Of a stretch of DNA of 7,291 bases, positions 1-7,270 are shown one piece after another. Source of the DNA: Flavobacteriales bacterium (GTDB lineage: Bacteria > Bacteroidota > Bacteroidia > Flavobacteriales_D > Crocinitomicaceae). Within the stretch, counting starts at the first letter, position 1. Every line of letters begins with the position of its first letter. The DNA lies in NCBI GenBank assembly GCA_009926905.1, contig RFNX01000173.1, forward strand, positions 1 through 7,291, in the 5' to 3' direction. The notes beneath the pieces were generated by a model, which searched no databases, was not told where the DNA came from, and worked only from the letters and a program-made list of their open reading frames with translations. A program made the translations under genes and the position numbers.

Positions 1-643
1 AGTGAACCAAAGTCCATATTTCCTTTTTATTTAACAATGGACTATGAGCACCCATCATCCCTTTACCATAGTATATTGAATAGAAAATTTGTCCGTCTGA
101 TAAAGTGGCTAAGTTTGCGTAATTAGGTACACCTGAATATGCCCCACTTGTAACCATTGGCCCGTTACCATCACCTTTTTCTCCATGACAATGTTGACAC
201 ATTGCAGTAAACAAATCTTTTCCATTCTTAAGAATTGCCTCAGAATTCTTTGCCGTTAAGACGTAAGGATTTTTGTCATTTATTGCTAAAGCATATTCAT
301 CTAATAAACTAACGTCTTTTCCAAACCAACTATGTGTTTCTCTAAAAGCTATATTTGCCTTTCTAAGATTTGGCAACATTAATTTTACCTCCGAAGAGTC
401 TATTCCGTAAAATGGAATTGTGTTTCTAGGTGGAGTCAAAGCAGAAAGCAGAGACTTTAACTCAGTTCTTTCTTTGCCTCTAATTTCAGCATAATCAACG
501 TATGCCTCAATTGCAGGGGAACGATACATATCAGGCATATACTCATATCCCGAACTATCAGCGTTAGTAGTACAAGATCCTAAGAACAATAACGAAAATG
601 CCATTGTTGAGAATCCTAATACTGTCAAAAACGTTTTTTTCAT
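1..643 (-). CDS. actE: ActE, mono-haem cytochrome c lipoprotein of alternative complex III (3' end cut by window edge)
   Basis: This open frame starts at ATG (643-641) and stays open to the left edge, giving 214 residues and lacking the C-terminus. I translated it directly. Residues 1-23 form a lipoprotein signal peptide (KK, hydrophobic stretch, lipobox L-G-S-C) with Cys24 as the probable lipidated residue. A conserved Tyr/Met/Pro-rich segment follows (YEYMPDMYRSPAIEAY, about 33-48), a typical opening of Bacteroidota ActE. A class I cytochrome c domain has one CXXCH site, C149-Q-H-C152-H153 (199-185), and a GKGMMG segment in which Met196 or Met197 is the likely sixth haem ligand. In ACIII, ActE is the periplasmic mono-haem subunit that takes electrons from ActA or hands them onward. 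It starts 19 nt after actD, fifth in the operon. The preceding bases are AT-rich with no Shine-Dalgarno. The family call rests on the lipobox, single haem and position in the operon; the missing end cannot be judged. Confidence 0.93.
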   Translation of the reverse strand, partial: MKKTFLTVLGFSTMAFSLLFLGSCTTNADSSGYEYMPDMYRSPAIEAYVDYAEIRGKERTELKSLLSALTPPRNTIPFYGIDSSEVKLMLPNLRKANIAFRETHSWFGKDVSLLDEYALAINDKNPYVLTAKNSEAILKNGKDLFTAMCQHCHGEKGDGNGPMVTSGAYSGVPNYANLATLSDGQIFYSIYYGKGMMGAHSPLLNKKEIWTLVH

Positions 644-662
644 CTTTATACGCTTAAATTGC

Positions 663-1199
663 TTATTTCACTTCTTTTTTGTCTAACTCAAAATAACCTG
701 TTTCACTTAACAAATTATCAATCGCTTCTTCTGTTAATGCTGAGTTTTCACTCAAACGAATCTCCATAACGAATTTATCATCTGTTGTACGAGGATCTGG
801 GTTTTGAGCGGGCATACCTGGCAATGTTTTATTTTTTAATAAGTAAGTAATTGCCATTCCATGTGCTGCACATAGTACAGTAAACTCAAAAGATATTGGT
901 ACAAAAGCCAAAATATTTTCTAAGTATGAGAAATTAGGTTTACCACCAATATTCATCTTCCAGTCAACAACCATCATATATCTCATTCCTAGTGTTGCAA
1001 GAGTTAAACCTGTCAGTCCATAAAGGAAAGCCATAATTCCTAATCTTGTATTTTTTATTCCAATTACTGGATCTATACCGTGAATTGGGAATGGAGAAAA
1101 TACTTCAGTTATCTTAACGCCATTTGCTACGAGTTTCTTAGCTCCATCAAGAAGCGTATGGTCATCGTCGTACATTACGTATATTACTTTATCTGACAT
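663..1199 (-). CDS. actD: ActD, DUF3341 membrane subunit of alternative complex III
   Basis: A 178-residue protein, the usual size for the ActD/DUF3341 family. A soluble N-terminal part (about 1-50) opens with a short beta-type stretch (KVIYVMY) and contains the family-typical FSPFPIHGID segment at about residues 34-43. Two hydrophobic helices follow, about 53-77 and 94-120, joined by a loop with DWKMNIGGKP, which is also typical of the family. The C-terminal part (about 130-178) is soluble, acidic and predicted cytoplasmic. In solved ACIII complexes ActD is a two-helix subunit packed against the large membrane subunits; it carries no cofactor, and none is visible here. It begins 10 nt after the actC stop, the tightest spacing in the operon, which suggests translational coupling. 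The alternative name would simply be DUF3341 protein; between actC and actE the ActD assignment is secure. Confidence 0.95.
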   Translation of the reverse strand: MSDKVIYVMYDDDHTLLDGAKKLVANGVKITEVFSPFPIHGIDPVIGIKNTRLGIMAFLYGLTGLTLATLGMRYMMVVDWKMNIGGKPNFSYLENILAFVPISFEFTVLCAAHGMAITYLLKNKTLPGMPAQNPDPRTTDDKFVMEIRLSENSALTEEAIDNLLSETGYFELDKKEVK

Positions 1200-1209
1200 C
1201 TCTATTTTA

Positions 1210-2598
1210 TTAATGGTGATTATGATAATCTGGTGATTCTTTGTAAGATTGACCAGAACCTTTAAGAATAGTTTTTACTTCATTCAATGCTAATACTGGG
1301 AAGAAACGAGCGAACAATAAAAAGAACACAAAGAATAATCCAATTGTTCCTACATAAACTCCAATGTCTATATGGCTTGGGTAATGCATACTCCACGCAG
1401 CTGGTATATAATCACGGTGAATTGAAGTTACAATAATTACATAACGCTCAAACCACATACCGATATTTACTACAATGGAAATAAAGAATGTAAACAATAA
1501 GCTTCTTCTCAATTTTCTAATCCACATTAATTGTGGAGAAACAACGTTACAAGTCATCATTGAAGCATAAGCCCACCAATATGGTCCAGTTGCTCTATTA
1601 ACAAATGCATAAGCTTCATATTCAACACCTGAATACCAAGAGATAAACAACTCAGTAATATAAGCAGTACCAACTATTGAACCTGTTACCATGATTACGA
1701 TATTCATGTATTCAACGTGCTTAGTATGAATGTATGCTTCTAAGCCCATAGCTTTACGCATGATTAATAGAAGTGTTTGTACCATTGCAAAACCTGAGAA
1801 TACCGCACCTGCAACGAAGTATGGAGGGAATATAGTCGTATGCCATCCTGGAATTACAGATGTAGCAAAGTCAAATGATACTATCGAGTGAACCGAGAAT
1901 ACTAGTGGAGTTGCTAAACCTGCTAATACCAATGATACTAATTCAAAACGATTCCAGTTTTTAGCTCTTCCTGACCAACCAAATGCTAAGATTGAATACA
2001 TCTTTTTTGAAAGAGGTTTTTTAGCTCTATCTCTAATTGTAGCGAAATCAGGAATTAAACCAATGTACCAAAATATTAAAGATACAGACAAATATGTAGA
2101 AATAGCGAATACATCCCAAAGTAGAGGTGAGTTAAAGTTAACCCACAATGAACCGAATTGATTAGGAATTGGTAATACCCAATATCCAACCCAAAGACGA
2201 CCCATATGAATGAGTGGAAATAAACCTGCCATAAATACCGCAAAGATTGTCATCGCCTCAGCTGAACGGTTAATTGCCATTCTCCATTTTTGACGGAACA
2301 ATAACAATACTGCTGAAATTAAGGTTCCAGCGTGACCGATACCTACCCACCAAACGAAGTTAGTGATATCCCATGCCCAACCAATTGTTTTGTTCAATCC
2401 CCAAACCCCAACACCAGTTCCTAATAAGTATAAGATACATCCTACACCGTAAAGTCCAATGATTAGAGCGATTCCAAACAAAATGTACCACATTCTAGGT
2501 GCTTTATCCTCAATCGGACGGCAAACATCTTCTGTGATGTCATGATAAGTCTTGTGACCTAAAATGAGGGGTTCTCTTATTGCTGCTTCCTTTTGCAT
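1210..2598 (-). CDS. actC: ActC, NrfD/PsrC-like quinol-binding membrane subunit of alternative complex III
   Basis: A 462-residue polytopic membrane protein of the NrfD/PsrC family, at the length typical of ActC. By eye there are about ten membrane helices, near residues 37-60, 80-101, 117-136, 158-183, 216-240, 258-282, 299-321, 343-362, 366-390 and 411-433. This matches two four-helix bundles plus two extra helices. Conserved polar residues sit in or beside helices: D77 and H89 in the segment DITNFVWWVGIGHAG, H131 and R134 (HMGRLW), H237, D243 and H253. Family knowledge places the menaquinol site on the periplasmic side of ActC facing the ActB iron-sulfur domain, and ActC is proposed to carry proton half-channels; which residue does what here is inference. 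The N-terminus (about 1-35) is soluble and the tail ends DYHNHH. The start lies 19 nt after actB. PsrC or HmeB-like homologues are the alternative, but operon context decides for ActC rather than the paralogous ActF, which lies downstream in this family. Confidence 0.96.
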   Translation of the reverse strand: MQKEAAIREPLILGHKTYHDITEDVCRPIEDKAPRMWYILFGIALIIGLYGVGCILYLLGTGVGVWGLNKTIGWAWDITNFVWWVGIGHAGTLISAVLLLFRQKWRMAINRSAEAMTIFAVFMAGLFPLIHMGRLWVGYWVLPIPNQFGSLWVNFNSPLLWDVFAISTYLSVSLIFWYIGLIPDFATIRDRAKKPLSKKMYSILAFGWSGRAKNWNRFELVSLVLAGLATPLVFSVHSIVSFDFATSVIPGWHTTIFPPYFVAGAVFSGFAMVQTLLLIMRKAMGLEAYIHTKHVEYMNIVIMVTGSIVGTAYITELFISWYSGVEYEAYAFVNRATGPYWWAYASMMTCNVVSPQLMWIRKLRRSLLFTFFISIVVNIGMWFERYVIIVTSIHRDYIPAAWSMHYPSHIDIGVYVGTIGLFFVFFLLFARFFPVLALNEVKTILKGSGQSYKESPDYHNHH

Positions 2599-2617
2599 TA
2601 CAAGTTATTATTATCGA

Positions 2618-5600
2618 TTAATGATGCGCTTTTTTATCTTCATGGTGAACTAAAGTTGAAACTTGTAACTTTTCTAACAAGTTGTTGTCTTCATTTCTCA
2701 CTTTTACTTTGTACCAAATATTTGGCTTAACTCCAACTTCTTCAAGTGCTTGGTAAGATCTTGTGTCAGCTGAACTTTTTCTAACATTTGAACGAATGTC
2801 ATTCCAATCGCCAACTATAATTGCATTCGTAGGACAAGAGTCTGAACATGCCGTTGCTAATTCACCATCTAATACTGGACGTAGTTCCTTTTTAGCTACC
2901 AATTTAGTTGCTTGAATACGTTGAACACAGAATGAACATTTCTCCATCACCCCACGAGTTCTAACAGTAACATCTGGATTGAGAACCATACGTCCTAAAT
3001 CATCTTGTGCAGGATTAATTTCAGTGAATTTTTTGTAAGATGGATAGTTAAACCAATTGAAACGACGTACTTTGTATGGACAGTTGTTTGCACAATATCT
3101 AGTACCAATACAACGGTTGTAAGTCATTTGATTCAATCCTTCATTACTATGTGTTGTTGCAGCTACAGGACAAACTGTCTCACATGGTGCGTGATTACAA
3201 TGATGACACATTAACGGCATGTGAACTACTTTAGGGTTCTCTGCTGCTAATTCCGCTTTATCATATGAAAATGTCTCTTTATCTTTTCTTGTACCTACTA
3301 CTGCTTCTTCATCTGATGCGAAATAACGGTCTATTCTTAACCAGTGCATTTCACGACCTCTTCTAACTTCATCTTTACCAACAACTGGAACGTTGTTCTC
3401 TGATTGACAAGCTATTAAACAAGATCCACAGCCAATACATGATGACAAATCTATTGTCATTCCCCATCTATGACCAATTTTCTCAATTGGATGCGCATCC
3501 CACAAATCAAACTCTCCCATTGGAACTTTAACATGATTCCCGTGCTCATCTAGTTTTTGCAATTCATGGATTGGATTGTAAGCTGTACGATCGCTTTCTT
3601 TGTAAATTCCAAGAGTTGTTTCTCTTACAATTGAATAACGACCCATTACAGTATGATGAATTTGTGTAGCTGCAATAGGATAAGTTCCTTCAGCTTTTGT
3701 CAATTTACCTACTGCATCATAGTTGTATGTTCCATTCTCAAAAGAAGAAAAAGGATAAACATTAGCACCTATTGCAACTTTATTTCCTTTATTATCTTGA
3801 GCGTAACCGCCATATTCTTTTGTTTGGAATGCAGCGCGACCTATAGCCTCACCGTTTGCTCCGCGACCATATCCCAATGCAATACCTACTGTTTTTAATG
3901 CTTGTCCAGGTAAAGGATAAACTGGTAATGTAACAGATTTTCCATTAACAGTAACTGTTGCCAAATTTAACCCGTTTTCTTGGTCATAAGTAGTAGCGAA
4001 ACCACCTTTTTCCATTTCTAACGGATTCATAGTAATGTAGTTATCCCACGTTACTTTTGTAATTGGATCTGGTAACTCTTGTAACCAAGGATTACTTGCA
4101 TACATTCCGTTTCCAATACCCGCTTTTTGATATAAGACGACCTCTAAATCTCCACCTTTAGGCAAACCTTTAATTTGTGAATCTTTAAATGTATATGCTC
4201 CGGGAATAATTGTTGCTTGAATACAACTGTTGTGTGTTGTATAAGCAAAATCTTCTGTTGGGTAGTTGGTTGCAAATGTTGCTTTAATATAATCGTAAGC
4301 AACCGTTGAATCTTTACCACCTCTGGATGCTTTACCATTCCACACTAAGAATGTCTCAAGTGCAGAAGCAGTTTCATGTAATGGACGAATTGTAGGTTGA
4401 GCAATTCCGTACTCATTTGCCTTAGCTTTGAAATCGTTCCATGATTCTAAACCATGATGATCTGGACAAACATAAGTAGCAAGAGTTGCCGTTTCATCTG
4501 CATGAGAAGCAAAAGAAACTGTAGTTTTTATATCTTTTAAACCCTTTGCAAAGTCAGCACCATTTGGTAATGTATAAACAGGATTAACTCCGTACATTAA
4601 TAAAACATCTGGACCTTTTCCATTTATTACATCAGCAACCAATTTATTAACCTTTGCATCATTCGCTTGGAACAATTCAACACTGTTATCTAAATCTATT
4701 GTTGTACCATAAACACCTAAAAGATTATTCAGTTTATTTGTAAGTAATTGTAAACCAACATTGTTACTTCCACAAACAACTAGTGATTCTTTTTTAGATT
4801 TCTTCAAAGAAGCTATAGCTTGATCCGCTGCTTCTTTTGCAGAACCTTTCAAATCTGATGCTACTGATGTTGAACCACCTAAACCTTTAATGATATACGC
4901 TAAAACTGAAGCTTGTTCAGAAGGTTTAATCATTCCTCTGCAATCAGCATTCGATCCAGTGATAGATAAAACTGATTCAAAATGAATGAATTTAGACATC
5001 CATTCAGCATCTGGATTTCGTGTTTCACCGTATTGTTTTGCATATTCATTCGACAATAACCAAGTACTCATGAAATCTGCATCAACGCTAACAATTGTTT
5101 TTGCCTTTGAAAAATCATAACTTGGTATAATTGCTGCTCCGAAGTTGCTAAAATTAGCTTCACGTATTGCTGAATAAGAAACAGCATCATAAGTGATGTG
5201 TTCGAATTTAGTTCCACCTTCAACATTCAATGAAGTTGCAAGTTCATCAATCGCTTTATTTAAAGAAGGACTTATGATTGAATTGCTCAACAATACTACT
5301 TTCTTAGCTTTTTTAATATCGCCTTTAATTGCATCATCAACTTTAGACCAAGTAGTTGCTTTTCCATTTGCTGTTGCTCCTGTCAAACGCTCGCTATCAT
5401 ACAATCCAAGCACAGAAGCAATGATTTGAGGGTTTGTACTTCCTTTGGTAAACCCGAAGTCCTTGTTTCCTTTAATGAAAATTGGGCGACCTTCTCTAGT
5501 TTTAACTAAAATACTCGCGTAAGAAACACCATCATAGTAAGTTGAAGCATACCAAGTTGCCATACCAGGTGTTACATCTTCTGGTTTCATTACATAAGGA

Positions 5601-5830
5601 ACTGCTTTAGTTACAGGTGCCTCACAAGCTGCTAAGGTAGCTGCAGCAACAGAGAATCCTAAAAATTTCAAGAAATCTCTACGAGCAGTTGACGTTTCGT
5701 TCAACTTATCATCAGACAAGAAATCCTCAATCGTCTGTTGATTCGGAAATTCTTGCTCCTTGTGCTTGATGAATTCGGGCGTCTCCTTCAATTCCTCAAG
5801 ACCCTTCCAATATTTTTTTGTTATTCCCAT
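2618..5830 (-). CDS. actB: ActB, fused molybdopterin-oxidoreductase-like and iron-sulfur subunit of alternative complex III
   Basis: A 1070-residue periplasmic electron-transfer subunit. Residues 1-69 are an extended Tat leader: a hydrophilic N-terminus with YWKGLEEL, a twin-arginine core R50-R51-D-F-L-K, a hydrophobic stretch, then a lipobox-like L-A-A-C69. Residues about 75-740 form the large domain related to MopB molybdopterin oxidoreductases. It lacks the N-terminal cysteine cluster motif of catalytic members, and in this family the domain holds no molybdenum. It contains the typical NPWLQELPDPITKVTWDNY segment near residues 577-595. Residues about 785-1010 are a PsrB/NrfC-like ferredoxin domain with cysteines C798, C801, C804, C808; C875, C878, C883, C887; C907, C913, C917; and C965, C968, C995, C999. 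The Cys normally found at position 910 is Thr, which fits three [4Fe-4S] clusters plus one [3Fe-4S], as reported for ACIII. The tail is His-rich. The gene starts 30 nt after actA. No frameshift is seen. Confidence 0.97.
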   Translation of the reverse strand: MGITKKYWKGLEELKETPEFIKHKEQEFPNQQTIEDFLSDDKLNETSTARRDFLKFLGFSVAAATLAACEAPVTKAVPYVMKPEDVTPGMATWYASTYYDGVSYASILVKTREGRPIFIKGNKDFGFTKGSTNPQIIASVLGLYDSERLTGATANGKATTWSKVDDAIKGDIKKAKKVVLLSNSIISPSLNKAIDELATSLNVEGGTKFEHITYDAVSYSAIREANFSNFGAAIIPSYDFSKAKTIVSVDADFMSTWLLSNEYAKQYGETRNPDAEWMSKFIHFESVLSITGSNADCRGMIKPSEQASVLAYIIKGLGGSTSVASDLKGSAKEAADQAIASLKKSKKESLVVCGSNNVGLQLLTNKLNNLLGVYGTTIDLDNSVELFQANDAKVNKLVADVINGKGPDVLLMYGVNPVYTLPNGADFAKGLKDIKTTVSFASHADETATLATYVCPDHHGLESWNDFKAKANEYGIAQPTIRPLHETASALETFLVWNGKASRGGKDSTVAYDYIKATFATNYPTEDFAYTTHNSCIQATIIPGAYTFKDSQIKGLPKGGDLEVVLYQKAGIGNGMYASNPWLQELPDPITKVTWDNYITMNPLEMEKGGFATTYDQENGLNLATVTVNGKSVTLPVYPLPGQALKTVGIALGYGRGANGEAIGRAAFQTKEYGGYAQDNKGNKVAIGANVYPFSSFENGTYNYDAVGKLTKAEGTYPIAATQIHHTVMGRYSIVRETTLGIYKESDRTAYNPIHELQKLDEHGNHVKVPMGEFDLWDAHPIEKIGHRWGMTIDLSSCIGCGSCLIACQSENNVPVVGKDEVRRGREMHWLRIDRYFASDEEAVVGTRKDKETFSYDKAELAAENPKVVHMPLMCHHCNHAPCETVCPVAATTHSNEGLNQMTYNRCIGTRYCANNCPYKVRRFNWFNYPSYKKFTEINPAQDDLGRMVLNPDVTVRTRGVMEKCSFCVQRIQATKLVAKKELRPVLDGELATACSDSCPTNAIIVGDWNDIRSNVRKSSADTRSYQALEEVGVKPNIWYKVKVRNEDNNLLEKLQVSTLVHHEDKKAHH

Positions 5831-5860
5831 AGTCTATGTTTCGACAAGAATATTAATAAA

Positions 5861-7204
5861 TTAATAGTGACATTTTGCACATTCCCAACCACCCAACTCG
5901 TTGACAGTAATTTTACCGTCTTCCAAGTATTTACGATATAATGCTTTATCGCTTTTCAATCTTCTGTGGATTTCATCATAATAAGCGTTTTTGCCGTTGC
6001 CTAATGCAACCTCTTTCGCTCCGTGACATTCGATACACCATCCCATTGTTAATGTTGGTTTAGTCAAACGAATGTTTCCTTCAATTTTATTCAATTCTTC
6101 AACCGGTTGAACTTTTGCAGTTTCAACCATAGTAGTCATATCTCCATGACACTGTTTACAGTCGATACCACCAACAACAACGTGCTGAGAGTGATTGAAA
6201 TAAACATGATCAGGTAAAACATGTACTTTATTCCAAACGATTGGTTTTGTTTTATTGGTGTATTTACCAGCTCCTGATGGATCCCAACCTGCAGCTGCGT
6301 ATATTTTTTTGATTTCACCAGCAAATGGTTTTCCTTCACCGTTTATTTGTTTGTGGCAGTTCATACAAACGTTTACTGATGGAAGACCTGCAGATTTAGA
6401 TTTAGTAACAGAGTTGTGACAATATTTACAATCAATTCCGTTTACTCCTGCGTGTTGACTGTGTGGGAAAGCTATTGGTTGTGACGGTTGATAATTTTCA
6501 ACAACACCAATTGAATATAAATTTTGGAATAAACCAACAATTAAAGTAATAACAACAACAAGAGACGCTAAACCAACGTAAAGTCTATTTTTCCATGCCC
6601 AAACTCGAAGCTCTTCACCATAAGTTTGTTTTTCAGCAGAATCAGGATCTTCTGAAGTTGCAATTATCAACTGTCTTCTAACCCCACCAACTGCTAAGAT
6701 TACAACAATAAAAATTACTGACATTACAATCCAAATCCACCCTATAGAACCTTCTTCTTCAGTTGCTGTTGTTGTACCTTCAGGGCCTGCTGCACCAGCC
6801 GCTGGAGCTGCTACTGCTGTTGCTAGATCTGGTTGAGAATCCACCCAATCCATAATTGCATCAATCTCTTCTTTTTTCAAATCAGGAAACGCAGACATCG
6901 CCGATGGTGACCATTTAGAAACTTCCGCTGCATAAGGATCACTTGCAGCAGCTGTTTGCCAATTGTTTACCCATTGATAAATGGATCCTTCTTTTGCGCC
7001 ACCTGTTGCCCACTTCTCACGCACCTGATACAACTTCGGACCAGTGCTGTTTTTATGTGGTTGGTGACAAGTAGCACATTTCGACTTGAAAAGCGCCTCT
7101 CCTTGAGAAAAAGCTTGAAAGCTAAGTAGCGTTACACTGATTGTGAGTATCGAGGTAGCTATCTTTCTAAAACAATTAATCATTTGAATATTAGATATTT
7201 TCAT
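5861..7204 (-). CDS. actA: ActA, hexahaem membrane-anchored cytochrome c subunit of alternative complex III
   Basis: A 447-residue multihaem cytochrome c, first gene of the operon. Residues 1-33 look like a signal peptide (Lys/Arg n-region, hydrophobic core, A-F-S before Q34). A class I cytochrome c domain follows with C43-A-T-C-H47 and a probable Met103 ligand in WSPSAMSAFPDL. Next come an Ala/Gly/Pro/Thr/Glu-rich linker (about 127-152), membrane helix one (about 154-174), a short basic/acidic loop and helix two (about 208-230). A C-terminal pentahaem domain has CXXCH sites at 259-263, 280-284, 349-353, 390-394 and 442-446, the last one residue from the end. The pentahaem part is the ActA core known from ACIII and passes electrons from the ActB clusters; the N-terminal haem may serve as an electron outlet (inference). 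Met8 (7183) is an alternative start that keeps the signal peptide; no ribosome-binding site separates the two. The pentahaem domain contains a visible internal duplication. The gene ends with TAA 30 nt before actB. Confidence 0.95.
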   Translation of the reverse strand: MKISNIQMINCFRKIATSILTISVTLLSFQAFSQGEALFKSKCATCHQPHKNSTGPKLYQVREKWATGGAKEGSIYQWVNNWQTAAASDPYAAEVSKWSPSAMSAFPDLKKEEIDAIMDWVDSQPDLATAVAAPAAGAAGPEGTTTATEEEGSIGWIWIVMSVIFIVVILAVGGVRRQLIIATSEDPDSAEKQTYGEELRVWAWKNRLYVGLASLVVVITLIVGLFQNLYSIGVVENYQPSQPIAFPHSQHAGVNGIDCKYCHNSVTKSKSAGLPSVNVCMNCHKQINGEGKPFAGEIKKIYAAAGWDPSGAGKYTNKTKPIVWNKVHVLPDHVYFNHSQHVVVGGIDCKQCHGDMTTMVETAKVQPVEELNKIEGNIRLTKPTLTMGWCIECHGAKEVALGNGKNAYYDEIHRRLKSDKALYRKYLEDGKITVNELGGWECAKCHY

Positions 7205-7238
7205 GAAAATAATTACTAAATTCTGTTTATAAACATGC

Positions 7239-7258
7239 GATTTTAACGCATTTTAACG
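7239..7258. repeat. Two tandem 10-bp repeats in the actA leader
   Basis: The plus strand has two adjacent 10-base units, gattttaacg (7239-7248) and cattttaacg (7249-7258), which differ only in the first base. They lie just downstream of the proposed -7 element, around the expected transcription start and first leader bases. A short inverted repeat, atgcg (7235-7239) and cgcat (7247-7251), overlaps them with a 7-base loop. Ten-base spacing puts both copies on the same face of the helix, so a regulator site is possible, but there is no direct evidence for one. Confidence 0.4.
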
Positions 7259-7262
7259 GGAG

Positions 7263-7270
7263 CAAAATTA
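7263..7270 (-). promoter_or_regulatory. Probable Bacteroidota-type -7 promoter element for the act operon
   Basis: The minus strand reads TAATTTTG here, an exact match to TAnnTTTG, the -7 element used by the primary sigma factor of Bacteroidota. It would start transcription a few bases further on, near 7255-7258, giving a leader of about 50 nt before the actA ATG at 7204. The partner TTG/TTTG element about 19-21 bases upstream falls at or beyond the window edge; the few bases visible at 7290-7291 do not match it at spacings of 19 or 20. The position ahead of the first gene of a tight minus-strand cluster supports the call, but an eight-base motif with four variable or AT-rich positions can occur by chance in such AT-rich DNA. 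Confidence 0.45.

Noticed and set aside
3005..3214. Plus-strand open frame of 69 codons opposite the actB iron-sulfur motifs
   Set aside because: It is Cys-rich only because it is antisense to the conserved cysteine codons of actB. It has no family resemblance and lies wholly within a well-supported gene.
3653..3898. Plus-strand open frame of 81 codons inside actB
   Set aside because: Antisense shadow of actB with no start signal or recognisable domain.
4144..4338. Minus-strand open frame in an alternative frame of actB, and a similar one at 6136-6339 within actA
   Set aside because: Same-strand out-of-frame shadows. Composition is Gln/Ile/Lys-rich frame-shifted text and the main frames are intact across them.
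5193..5429. Plus-strand open frame of 78 codons inside actB, and another at 5738-5941 spanning the actA-actB junction
   Set aside because: Both are antisense to conserved ACIII coding sequence and carry no recognisable motif.
1210..5830. Polysulfide/nitrite/DMSO reductase-type (Psr, Nrf, Dms) operon
   Set aside because: ActB and ActC belong to the same superfamilies, but the Mo-type and iron-sulfur domains are fused, and the neighbours are a multihaem ActA, a DUF3341 ActD and a mono-haem ActE. That set is specific to alternative complex III.
5831..5860. Possible terminator or separate promoter between actA and actB
   Set aside because: The 30-nt spacer is AT-rich, with no stable stem-loop or T-run and no full TAnnTTTG motif.
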